NCBI RefSeq assembly: GCF_028372415.1
Contig: NC_092876.1
Location: 59,606,385-59,670,384, forward strand
DNA length: 64,000 bases
Direction of reading: 5' to 3'
Source: Notamacropus eugenii
Taxonomy: Eukaryota > Chordata > Mammalia > Diprotodontia > Macropodidae
Under the pieces are notes generated by a model. It was not told the DNA's origin and did no database searches. It saw nothing but the letters and a program-made list of their open reading frames with translations. The position numbers and the translations under genes were made by a program. This document shows, one piece after another, positions 11,411-36,599 of the stretch (the first letter of the stretch is position 1; each line of letters opens with the position of its first letter).

Positions 11411-12932
11411 TTTTTTTCTTGAAAAAGACATTTATTCCAAATCCACAAGATCCTCCCTAGGACAGTACCTGGAGAGCCACTTCCCTGATGGAACAGAAGC
11501 AGAAATTAAAAGGAGAGTTTTTTGCCGCTGGATAGTACCCAAAAGTAGAATCAACAATCACATTGGGTTTGTCCCCCACCCCCCACTCCAAAGCCATTCA
11601 CAGCATCATTAAGTATCATACATTCAAGTACAGGGGGAGACAAGTCCAGAGCTTCTGTTGCCAAAAAAATCCTAAGCAGGGGCCAGCATCTTCTGGCTCA
11701 AGGCCATCTTCAGGGCCAGGTAATGAAATCCCATGAGTGTCTTCTCACACCTGCTCCCTCCAGAACTCCTTTGGCTATGAGGTTTGCGGAGGACAGAGGC
11801 CAACATGAGACTTGTTTACTTTGCTCAAACCGTAGCATTCCATTTCAGATTTCTGACTGTGTCAGAAATGAGGAATTCAGCCACCCCAATAGGGTTAATG
11901 GAGGCTTGACCAAGACCTTATAGAAACCAGCTTCCAGGGTAGAGGGCACCCCCCAGCATCCCAAGAGCTTTCTGCTAGTCCTGCTCTACCTTTTCTTCAC
12001 ACACCTCTGACCTAACTGGCATGGTACCTCCGAAGAAACCAGCTAGTCTACCCTCCTTTTACAGATAGGGAAATGACTTATCCAAGGCCACACCACTGAG
12101 CCACACAGACTCTATGGTCAGGGAAGAGGAAAGCAGGCTTTTCCTGGAAAGGGACGGCAGGGGCTTTCACAAAAACCAGGACTTGAAAGACAACTTCCCC
12201 AGCAGCACCAAGCTTTCTTCCCCTTTCCACATTGTCTCTGCATTCACCTCCAGAGGAAATGGCCATAGAAACTTCTGTCCATGCAACCTGAAAGCCTGGG
12301 GAGCACTCTGCCCTGCCTGGCTCCAGTGAAGGGTACTTGGAGGTGTCCTGACTCTAGGCCTTGGTTACTTTCGATTTCGTTGAAACAATCCACGCAGCCT
12401 ATTGCCAGTCCCAGGGTGAAGTCATCTGCTGGAGGAGGCCTGAGGTCTGTAAATCCTTTCCTCTTATCCTTTTCTCCCTCCCTCCCTAACCCACCACTCT
12501 TCACTGAGGTGGATACTGCCAGGGAGCAGAGCAAAGCGGACTTCTTAGGAGAGGTACTATGTCTGATGGGTGTTCAACTGGAACCTGGTTTCCTCAGAGA
12601 TGCTGTACTGCTCCAGGGGGTCCTTTCCTGTCATCTTCTGGATCTCGTTCCTATAAAAGACGAGACTCCTCCGCATGAACTCATAGCTTGCTCTCCCCGG
12701 TCCAATCCTGATTGTGTTCCTCACTGCTGCACTCAAAGTAGTACTTCCTGGCCAGTTCCTCAATGAAACTGATAGAGAACCCACTTGGTTCTTCCTTGGC
12801 AATCCGGCAGCGCTCAAGAAGCAGGGCAACGATGGGCTGTTGTGAAATCAGGAAAGCCTTTATTAATCTTTACGCCCATCCCCCCTGAATGGACGGGCAG
12901 CCTTCCCAGTAAGGTTACAGGACTACTATCGA
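11411..12932 (-). pseudogene. Processed pseudogene (retrocopy) of an unidentified gene
   Basis: An intron-free mRNA copy. At its low-coordinate end, on the - strand, AATAAA is followed after a short spacer by an A-run interrupted by G (T-run at 11411-11417 on the +). The block is flanked by a perfect 15-bp duplication TTGGTACTCATTTCT at 11396-11410 and 12933-12947, so L1-type machinery made it. The coding part is the C-terminal end of a protein: AFLISQQPIVALLLERCRIA then GFSISFIEELARKYYFE in one frame, then TIRIGPGRASYEFMRRSLVF and NEIQKMTGKDPLEQYSISEE in another, split by a frameshift near 12723-12735 and ending about 12557. About 1.1 kb of former 3' UTR follows. I do not recognise the parent gene. 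The copy is 5'-truncated and not translatable as one protein. Confidence 0.85.
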
Positions 12933-12949
12933 TTGGTACTCATTTCTAG

Positions 12950-13085
12950 GAAAGTATGTCCTTTAATAATATTAATAATGTATCTGACTGATCCAATCTG
13001 ATTTCTCATAATCACCTGTTGTTGACCTTGCTGTTTGCATTTCTTTATGTCTCTCTATTCATGACATGAGGGAGTGAGAAAGCTC
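12950..13085. other. Unassigned intergenic DNA
   Basis: Short AT-rich stretch between the retrocopy and the poly-G tract; nothing recognised. Confidence 0.4.
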
Positions 13086-13086
13086 T

Positions 13087-13155
13087 GGGGGGGGGGGGGG
13101 GGGGGGGGAGGGAGAGAGGGAGAAAGGGAGGGAGAGGGAGAGAGGGAGAGATGGA
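13087..13155 (+). repeat. Poly-G run (22 G) and GGGAGA simple repeat
   Basis: Twenty-two uninterrupted G at 13087-13108, then A/G-rich GGGAGA units to about 13155. The G length may be an assembly estimate, because such runs are hard to sequence. Confidence 0.9.
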
Positions 13156-13159
13156 GTGC

Positions 13160-14280
13160 CCCAACTTTTCTAGCAATGGGTTGAGATCCCAAACATTCAA
13201 CCCATTGTTAGAGAGATTTTATTTTCTAATTGGAGACATTATCATGGGCCATTCACAGGTTTTATAACTATACTTCAAACAGCAGAATTACTCCAAATTA
13301 CTACAAATTCTGCTTAATTAGACCACTGACCTAAACATGTTGTGACTCCTAGTAGTTAGAAGAGTATTAGGGTTTATGACTACTCATTACAAATTAAAGC
13401 AGCCAGAGTGACACTTTTGGCTAGGGGTTTCAAGCAGCCAAGCATTAATGATGTGGTTTGGGGTGCTGGGAACCCTGAAATGAAAGGGTGCAGAGCAAGT
13501 CTACTTGGAAAGAATTCAAACATTCAAGCCTTTTTTCAATCAAAGCAGTGAGGTTTGTTCTTTGGGTGACCTACAATTGAGATACTTTGCAGATCAGTAT
13601 TCCACAATTTGTAGTCATTGAACATAACAGGAGGAGCACTGAAGATAGGTCGTTATTTCAGGGAAAAGCTTGGGGGGTCATTAAAAACAGATTTAAAAGG
13701 TAATTTAACTTTTTTTTCCTCCCTTTTATCATTTACATTTTTTGTAAGCCATCTGATTCAGTGGAACAAACACCCCTTTATTGACTTTAAAAAAAAAAGA
13801 TATCTCTTATATCTGTCAAAATCTTACAATACTCCTTGAAAGACATAAAAATGGATTTGGGGATCATAGCTATTTTGGTTGCTCATGGAAATGAGGGCAA
13901 AGGTCAGCAATCCTGTTTAGTCTTTTCTTTTTAGTCCTGAGATTTCTATAGAATACCAGTGGGTAAGTTGGTGGGACCTATGGATAGGGAGAGGAGTTGA
14001 ATGAAGCCTCCTTACCACAGCTTCACTTGGATCCTTTGCAATTTTGCCAAGTGGAGCTCCTCAGAATCATTTCTTGGCAAATGATTAAAAGGTAAGATGA
14101 ATTTTCAGACCATAACTCATATCATTCCAAACTCCAGATAGCTCTGTGCTACATATTGCAGGAAGATGTGACTCTTGATTCAGTGAAAGATTTCTGAGAT
14201 AGAAAAATAGAGAAACAAAGGGAGATAGGGCAAGAAGAGATGCAAATATTCAATTAATCCTCTCTCTCTCTTGCTTGTAC
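13160..14280. other. Intergenic, nothing recognised
   Basis: No repeat family or gene could be assigned. The 73-codon frame at 13618-13839 crosses A- and T-runs and has no motif. Confidence 0.4.
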
Positions 14281-14284
14281 ACAG

Positions 14285-14415
14285 TTATTTGCTTGTTGAC
14301 TCCCCAGTTGGATTGTGTATTCCTTGAGTGGAGGGTGTGTTTTTACCTTTCTTTGTATCTTCTACCGTAGAATAGTTCTTGGCACATAGTAGGTGCTTAA
14401 CAAATATTTGACTGG
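14285..14415 (+). mobile_element. L2-type 3' tail
   Basis: Ends with TTGGCACATAGTAGGTGCTT then AACAAATATTTGACTG; upstream phrase CAGTTGGATTGTGTATTCC. Confidence 0.75.
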
Positions 14416-14689
14416 AAATAGCCTATATATAGAGCTTTATAGTTTGAAAAGTATCTTATGTTAGATTATTGATCATATTATATTAATTATATTATATTAA
14501 TCACCTCATTTTAAGCCTAGGAGGCAATAAAAAAGGTGCCTCCTATTCATTTCATTTCCTTTTCCTCTTGGTTTTTAGAGAGTTTATTTTACATGAAAGG
14601 TCCTGAGTTTGTGTGCTCTGTTCCAAGTCCTCAGGAAAGTTCTTAACACCTATGAAGAGTTGTGCCTTATTGCCTAACCTTTCATTTGT

Positions 14690-14925
14690 ATCTGGCAACT
14701 AGGTGGCACCAGGTCTGGGGTCAGGAAGAGCTGAGTTCAAAGGTGACCTCAGACACTTACTAGCTGTGTGACTTTAGGCAAGTCACTTCCCCTTGTTTAC
14801 CTCAGTTTCCTCATTAGTAAAATGAACCGGAGAAGGAAATGGCAAACCACTCCAGTACCTTTGCCAAGAAAATCCCAAATGGGGTCATGAAAAGTGAGAC
14901 TCCACTGAAAAATGACTAAAAACCA
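14690..14925 (+). mobile_element. tRNA-headed marsupial SINE (MAR1-like)
   Basis: Head GGCAACTAGGTGGCA, B-box region GAGTTCAAAGG, then TAGCTGTGTGACTTTAGGC, then GAGAAGGAAATGGCAAACCA and CCAAATGGGGTCATGAAAAG. The order is that of the marsupial SINE with a MIR-like middle. Same family at 18965-19200, 51365-51590 and 62575-62800. Confidence 0.85.
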
Positions 14926-15239
14926 AACATATTTATATCTATTCCAGTCAACTCCTGGTCTCTTTGTGGTAGAGGCAAAAGTTCACTTAACTGGGAACAT
15001 TTTGATAATGAAATAGCCAATTTCCTTGGAATGTCTCTCAATAGGCAGGCATGGGAAGGCAAAGTTGGGGAAACAGCTGACTTTTTCTTGGGAATTTCCT
15101 TTGGTTTTCCTCTCTGAGGTACCTGTAGAGCTAATGACTCTCATTATTACCTCCCTTCTCTGCCATATCCCAGTCCTCCCTTTGTACCATGCTTGCTTCA
15201 GCCTCTGGAATACAGAAACTTAGACTCTCACAAGTCTTA

Positions 15240-15560
15240 GCATTCCATTTTTCTTTAAAAAATTATTTTATTTGTTTTCAGTTTTCTACAATCACTTCCA
15301 CATATCTTAGATTTTTCCCCTCCCTTCCCACTCCCTCCCTGAAATGGTGTGCAATTTTATATAGGATCTATACATACATTCTTATTAAATACATTTTGAC
15401 CTTGGTCATGTTACATAGAAGAATTAAAATGAATGGGAGAAACCATAAAATAAAACAAAGCATAACACAAGAGAAAATGGTCTGCTTCATTTTGCGATCC
15501 AATTCCTTAGCATTCCGTTCTGAGAGAGTTTTTTCCTTTCATACAAATTGCTTATGAAGC
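15240..15560 (-). mobile_element. L1 3' UTR fragment
   Basis: Read on the + strand it has the reversed marsupial L1 end: ACAATCACTTCCACATATCT, a C/T-rich stretch, TACATACATTCTTATTAAAT, and CATGTTACATAGAAGAATT with AATGGGAG. The 122-codon frame at 15189-15557 crosses it and is not a gene. Confidence 0.7.
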
Positions 15561-15739
15561 CAGAGTTCCGAACCCTGTTGGCATGGTACTGTCTCTTCTT
15601 TGGTGGAGATCATTGTTCCGCATTCTTGTGGGGGAGAGGGTGAGGTTTCTGGAATTCTGCTTTCTTTAGTATCTTGAGGCTCTGCAGGGTCTTTGGGTGC
15701 CAAAGGTGCTTCCACCTTTGAGAGAGAAGATGGATGAAG

Positions 15740-15995
15740 CTGACCTGACTTCTGAGGGGAGATTAAGACTCCAGGAGGAAGTTGACAGGAGAGGAGTTGG
15801 CAGTCTCCATCTTGTCCCTCTCCTCAGCTTTCTATACTACTAGCCTTGGTCATCTCCAGTTGTTCTGATCCATACTTGGCCACTGGACCCAGTCGGCGCC
15901 TGAGGTGGCTTTATGCAAGCAGCTCTGCCTCACTTGAATCCAATTCACTTGCTTGTCATGACGTCATAGTCCTCTTAGAGAACAAAGGACAAACA
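15740..15995 (+). mobile_element. SINE 3' part with RTE-like tail, diverged
   Basis: Contains GGTCATCTCCAGTTGTTCTG, then TGGCCACTGGACCCAG, and ends with GTCATAGTCCTCTTAGAGAA then CAAAGGACAAACA. The tRNA head is missing. Confidence 0.7.
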
Positions 15996-16084
15996 GCGTA
16001 CTACTAGCTACTTTGGGGAATTTTCTCTTTGAGTAAGGACTGAGATTCTCTTACCTGATTCCCTGAGGGAGAGCTACTCTATTC

Positions 16085-16345
16085 TCTGTTGTTTGGTATC
16101 GATTCTCTTGTGTTTTTCTCTGATTGATGTTTTGCTATTTGTTATTGACTTGGATAAATGGGTTTTTTTCTTGCTGTTTCTTGAGTATGTTCATTATGTA
16201 AATGACATTTGGTAGAAAAAGGGTCAAGCCTTGGCTATCCAACTTAGGGCTCTCTTTTCCTCATTAAGAAACAGGGATCAGAAGTTTAGCTTGAGCCTGA
16301 AAACTTCTGGCCTCACTTTTCTGCTTTCCCCTTTGGCAGGAATGA
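16085..16345 (+). repeat. Unclassified dispersed repeat, copy A
   Basis: Shares long ordered blocks with 57455-57700: TATTGACTTGGATAA with TGGGTTT, TATGTTCATT, GGGTCAAGCC versus GGAGTCAAGCCCAGG, CTCTTTTC then TAAAGAA-type, and AGAAGTTTAGCTT. It could be part of an LTR or a LINE; no family recognised. Confidence 0.55.
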
Positions 16346-16397
16346 AAAAAGATGTCCATTTTACCTCTCTTTGAGCCTCACCACACAGAAATACTCC

Positions 16398-16722
16398 CAT
16401 GCTCAGTCCTTCCTTGAGGAAGACCATGCCATCAGAGAAATGATGACATGACTTGCATCTTGCACTTGACTTTTGTTTTTGAGTGAGGGAGGGCTGTTCA
16501 GGTCACCAGCCTTCACTTCTCCTCCAGAGCCATATGAATCCTGTAACCAGATACTCATCAGGATGACTGGAGATGACCCAGGATGAGACAACTAGGGTTA
16601 AGAGACTTGACCAAGGTCACACAGCTAGTGAGTGTCAAGTGTCTGAGATGAGATTTGAACTCAGGTCCTCCTGACTCCTGCACTGGTATTCTATCCACTG
16701 CACCACCTAGCTGCCCCACCCC
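16398..16722 (-). mobile_element. Full-length tRNA-headed SINE with RTE-like 3' part
   Basis: On the - strand: head GGGGCAGCTAGGTGGTGCAG at the high end, a B-box GAGTTCAAATC, ACACTCACTAGCTGTGTGAC, then the extended part CATCCTGGGTCATCTCCAGT, a CACTTGACTTTGTT-like block and the final tail near 16400. One of two near-complete copies here (the other is 63523-63841). Confidence 0.85.
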
Positions 16723-17174
16723 TATGCTACACTTTGGTGGCCTAATCTTTCACACAAGGCCTTGATTAATTCACATAGCTGTAGAGGCCCAGTTTACACT
16801 GAGTTCTGATTGTGTAATTAAATCAAAAAGTGTTCTCACTAGGTCAAGACACCGGAGGCAAATGGAATGATGTGTTTTCTACACCATTGGAGGTATTCTC
16901 ATTTGATCCTCACTACAATCCCACAAAGTAGGTGCTATTTTTATCCCTGTCTTACAGATGACTAGAAAAGTCATGAAAACTAGAGTGAGACACCTTAAGT
17001 AGCTTGATGCAGGATTATAAAGCTGATAGGTATTTGAGACAGGCTTTGAACTCAGGTCCACCCTGAATCTCAGTCCACTCCCCTGTATCCATTACACAAA
17101 GATGCCACTAGCCCCAAAGGCCAGTAGTGGTTGCAAAAAGACCCAGTAGAGAGTGACAGTAGTACTCATTTCCT

Positions 17175-17365
17175 ATTTATTCTGTTTATAACAAACAACT
17201 TTGCTTGTTATCTCTCCCATTACCAGCCCCTGGGATGGCTTGGGAGAAGCAAGTGAGCTTAGTGACCTTGCACAACCCTCTCTCAACTCAAATCAAAGTC
17301 AACTCCAAGTCATGTCATCATCTGGATGTCATGGTCCTCTTCAAGAATGAAGGACAAACACAATC
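17175..17365 (+). mobile_element. SINE 3' part with RTE-like tail
   Basis: Begins within ATGGCTTGGGAGAAGCAAGT, then GACCTTGCACAACCCTCT, ATCAAAGTCAACTCCAAGTC, and ends GGTCCTCTTCAAGAATGAAG with ACAAACACAA. The 5' half is missing. Confidence 0.75.
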
Positions 17366-17385
17366 TGTGAGTGAGTGCAACTCCT

Positions 17386-17418
17386 CTCCTCCCCTCCCTT
17401 CCCCTCCCCTCCCCAAGG
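17386..17418 (+). repeat. CCCTC-type simple repeat
   Basis: A short C/T-rich run of CCCCT and CCCTTC units just after the SINE tail. Confidence 0.8.
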
Positions 17419-17589
17419 GAAGGTACACTCTATGGCCCAAAGCTGCCTTTTTCCCTTTGGGTTTACTGGCTATATTTCTTGCTCAAAGATCAAGCCTTAA
17501 ACCCAATTCACTCTGGAGCTCATAGATTGGACAAGTCCCCACCCACATAGCACAGAGTGAATGTAATTACTAAATAGCAATTGTTTCTC

Positions 17590-17945
17590 TTTTACCCAGG
17601 AATCCTGAGGGTCTTCCCCTCCCAGTTGGATTTTTTTTTTTTGATTAAAGAGGTCATCCCTTGAGTAACTGCTTAAAGAAGCCTATTCATTGAATGGGTG
17701 TATCTCACTCAAAGTGAGAATGTGAAAAGACCTCAGCCTGGGCCAGGGTCTCCCACTGCATCCTGTGCCATCTCCAGTCATCCTGATGAATATCAGGCCA
17801 CTGGACCCAGATGGCTCAGGAGAAGAAAGTGAGGTTGATGACCTTGCACAGCCCTTCCTCAGTCAAATCAAAGTCACCTACAAGTCATGTCATCATCTTG
17901 AGGTCATGGTCCTCTTGGACAGCAAAGGACAAACACAACAACAAC
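17590..17945 (+). mobile_element. Long SINE or composite with RTE-like tail, copy A
   Basis: A unit running from CTGAGGGTCTTCCCC through GGTCATCCCTTGAGTAAC and TCATTGAATGGGTGTATCTC to the standard SINE 3' part and tail ACAAACACAACAAC. The same extended unit occurs reversed at 59524-59850, so the pre-SINE segment (about 130 bp) is a true part of this repeat. Confidence 0.75.
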
Positions 17946-18070
17946 CTCTCCCATTGGATTGGGAGCTCACTGGGAGCAGGGAATATCTTTTGCTTTTCTT
18001 TGTATCTTCAGTGACTTAGCACAGCACCTTTACAGAGTTGGTGCTTAATAAATGCTTATTGATTGACTGA
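17946..18070 (+). mobile_element. L2-type 3' tail
   Basis: Starts directly after the SINE tail: CCCATTGGATTGGGAGCTCA, then AGCACAGCACC, then GGTGCTTAATAAATGCTTA. Confidence 0.8.
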
Positions 18071-18344
18071 CAGCGGAGGTTTCCAGAAGACATCAAGCTC
18101 AGAAAATATATTTAGAGTGTGAAGTGTGGCTAAGAGCCAACAACAGAAGATGCTGGTTCATTAGGGAAAAAAAAACCAAAACCCCAAGCCAAAACCAGCT
18201 TTCATCACCAGAAGATATATTCCTAGTGCTCAAAGTGATACCTGGTACATAGAAAGAGAAAGGTTTTATCTAATCTAATCCAGTCATTCACAGGCATGCG
18301 TGGCCCTGAACATGGATGTATGTAGACTCTGGCCACATGAATTT

Positions 18345-18565
18345 CCCAGGCAATAAATAGAGTTCAGGACTTGGAGTCAGAAAGACCCAGGTTTGAGCTC
18401 ACTGTAGTCTCCCATGACCTGCAGGATCCTGGGCAAATCATTTATTCCTCAGTTTCAGTTTTCTTAGATATAAAATTAGGTTAATAAATAGCTGTAACAA
18501 TTATTGTACAGGATTATGGTGAGAATAAATGAAATAATGTGTGTCAAACATTTTGTAAGCCTACA
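18345..18565 (+). mobile_element. MIR-like SINE
   Basis: CAGGACTTGGAGTCAGAAAG, then AGGTTTGAGCTC (B-box area), then TGGGCAAATCATTT and a 3' part with TGGTGAGAATAAATG, as in MIR. Confidence 0.75.
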
Positions 18566-18964
18566 GGCTTACTCTCTTTTTCCACATAGGTACCCCATGC
18601 TACATATATATCCTCTGAATGATGAGATTCCCTGAATGAATCTCTTCTCCTCTGGTGGTCTGGTACCTGTGAAAGATTATTGTCTCCTGTGTGTGTATGG
18701 GGAAAATCTTGAGGCACTTATCTTGCTTTGTTGTTTAATTAAATACCTTTTGCTTTGAGCTAATGTCCTCTGAGATAGCAAAATAAACACATCAGTGGTA
18801 GGTAGCTCATGAATCATCATTTTGATGCTGACCTGACACCCAAAGTGAGCCTCAAATTTGTGGTAAAATTGGAGTGGGGCACTTACAAAGTGCTGCGGAA
18901 ATAATTTTGTTTGATGATCCTATGTGCCTCAAGTCTTTTCTAACTCCAACTTACCCTCCATACA

Positions 18965-19205
18965 GCATCCTGGGGCAGTGTACAGAGTGCCAGGCCTGGA
19001 GTTAGGAAGACACATTTTCCTGAGTTCAAATCTGATCTCAGACACTTTACTAACTGTGTGATCTTTGGCAAGTCACTTTACCCTGTCTGCCTCAGTTTTA
19101 CCATCTGTAAAATGAACTTGAGAAGGAAATGATAAACCCTTCTAGTATCTTTGCCAAGAAAACCCCAAATGGGGTCATGAAGAGTTGAATACAAAAACAG
19201 GCACC
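18965..19205 (+). mobile_element. tRNA-headed marsupial SINE (MAR1-like)
   Basis: GGCCTGGAGTTAGGAAGACA, GAGTTCAAATCTGATCTC, TGTGTGATCTTTGGCAAGTC, and CCAAGAAAACCCCAAATGGG. Confidence 0.85.
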
Positions 19206-19214
19206 AAAGTGATC

Positions 19215-19510
19215 TTTCTAAAGTTAAGGCCTGAGCATGTCATCCCTACCACTTCCCACTCAATAAACTTTAGTGGTTCCTCATTACTTCATGCATGAAA
19301 TTCTGTTTGGTCTCTCCTTTTCTTTATAGATTTTTTTATATATTATTCCCCTCCATTTACTCTACTGCCCTGTTCTACACAGGAGCCTCTGTCTCCTATC
19401 TTCCTGCCTTTGTACTGTCCTCCATCCCTGAAATGCTCTCCCTCCTTACTTCTGCCTTAGAGTCTCTGAATTCCTTCAAAACTTAGGTCAAAGGCCTTTA
19501 TCCTGGATAA
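19215..19510 (+). mobile_element. L2 LINE 3' fragment
   Basis: CATGTCATCCCTACC, then AACTTTAGTGGTTCCTCATT, then CCCTGAAATGCTCTCCCTCC and GAATTCCTTCAAAACT. Confidence 0.75.
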
Positions 19511-20329
19511 AGCTTTAGTTTTTACTATTACTTTATTGTATTATTCATTTCATTTATTATTTTAAACAATATTTTGAAAATAATTTAAAATTATTTTTAT
19601 AGCACATTACTATCAAATTTAATATTGGCATAATTTAATATCATAATATTATTTAATAATTTTAATATTTTATTTATTGTTATTTTATTTTTTAACTTAA
19701 TCCTGGATGCTCTTTGGTTTCTCTAGTTGCTAGGTACCTCTCATCTACTCTGTATGCAGCTAATATAAATTAGAATTCAACTGTGACCTTTTCTGTTTCC
19801 TAATCTGTAAAATGGAAATAATAATAGCAAATAATAATAGCACTCAGCTCCCCAGGTTCATGGGGCTCATCCGTGTCTATGGTGAGATCAAACCCAGGTT
19901 TGATCTCCAATCTTATTCATTGCCTGGGAAACTCATGAGGCCAGGGCACACTCATGTTTGGGGCAACACATGCCTCTGAACAATTTGATTTGATTAGATT
20001 AAGCATTTATTGTGAGACTAAAATGAGATATTTGTAAAGACATAAAAAATACCATTCCTAGTGCTTAGTACAACAGCTGATAGTGCTCAATAAATTTTGT
20101 TGCTGAGCTCAAATGAGATAATGTATGCAAAAATCTCAAAGTTCTACATAAATAGGAACTATTCAAAGAGATGCTGAGGTTCACTAGCTTTGTGACCTTG
20201 GGCAAGTCACCTCCTTGGGTCTCAGCAAATTAATGACTTTCATAGAAGAGGTATAATCATTTGCCTTGCTGCTCCCTATGGATCATGGGATTTTTTTTTC
20301 ATTTGCTTTGCCTCTGAAACCTAAGTGTG

Positions 20330-20438
20330 TTGTCTCCTCTTATTAGAGTATGAACTCTTTGAGGGAGGAGGCAATCCTGTTTTCTGTTTGTATCCTCAGT
20401 GCTTAGCACAGTGCTTTACACCTAGTAAGCATTTAATC
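20330..20438 (+). mobile_element. L2-type 3' tail leading into the CCAT array
   Basis: GAGTATGAACTCTTTGAGG, then GTGCTTAGCACAGTGCTTTA, then AGTAAGCATTTAAT, at whose end the CCAT repeat begins. Confidence 0.8.
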
Positions 20439-20439
20439 C

Positions 20440-20912
20440 GTCATCCATCCATCCATCAATCATCCATCATCCATCCTTCCATCCATCCACCATCCACCAT
20501 CCATCCATCCATCCATCCATCCATCCATCCATCCATCCATCCATCCATCCATCATCCATCATCTATTCGTCCATCCATCCATCATCCATCCATCATCCAT
20601 CCATCATCCATCTGTCCATCCATCCATCCATCATCCATCCATCATCCATCATTCATCCATCCATCCATCCATCATCCATCATCCATCCGTCCATCCATCC
20701 ACCCATTATCCATCATCCATCCATCCGTCCATCCACCATCCACCATCCATCCATCCATCCATCATCCATCATCTATTCGTCCATCCATCCATCCATCCAT
20801 CATCCATCATCCATCCGTCCATCCATCCATCCATCATCCATCATCCATCATCTATCCGTCCATCCATCCATCCATCATCCATCATCCATCCGTCCATCCA
20901 TCCATCCATCCC
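20440..20912 (+). repeat. CCAT tetranucleotide array with internal longer-period copies
   Basis: About 470 bp of CCAT units broken by ATC steps and by CGTCC or CTATTCG variants. The block with CCACCATCCACC and the variant CTATTCGTCC occurs twice, at about 20485-20590 and 20730-20790, roughly 200 bp apart for the CTATTCG mark, showing segmental growth. It lies about 380 bp before the OTUD3 start codon. The His/Pro/Ser frame through it is not a gene. Confidence 0.93.
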
Positions 20913-21289
20913 TCTCATCTACGGGGAGGGGTTGGAACAGACAGCCTTGAAGAGTCCTCCCAGCTATAAAACTGTCCCCAGGCCCCGGGCCTGCTTCGGA
21001 GCACCACCTTCCTCGCTAGGGGGCGGCATGAACACTCTCGCACCTGCGGGGTCGCTCTAGCTCGCTCCGGCTCCCTGTCCCCTCTCTCGGGGGCCTGTGC
21101 GCTGGACCACGTGACAGGGACTCCGGGAGGCCGCTGCCAGGCAGAGGCTCGAGGGACGCGGCGCAGGCGCAGAAGCTGCTCCGCCGTTGCCCCGGCGCCG
21201 CTGCCGCTGCCGCCGCCTCCTGCCTGGCCTCGTCAGCTGCGCTCGGGGCGTCGTCTCCCCCTCCCGGCGCCTGGGCCGGGGGCCGGGTC

Positions 21290-36599
<15,310 letters not shown>

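Noticed and set aside
12281..12766. 161-codon open frame on the + strand
   Set aside because: Antisense to the retrocopy, which has poly(A), target duplications and protein-like content on the - strand.
14690..14790. tRNA gene suggested by A/B-box-like sequences
   Set aside because: These are SINE heads (here and at 16.7, 18.97, 51.37, 62.58 and 63.52 kb); no cloverleaf with an anticodon arm is preserved.
17562..17577. A 16-base match TGTAATTACTAAATAG with 60117-60132 near two copies of the same SINE
   Set aside because: AT-rich and in the opposite orientation relative to the SINE; one such match is expected by chance in a window of this size.
20325..20969. 214-codon frame of His, Pro, Ser and Ile
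   Set aside because: It is a translation of the CCAT array.
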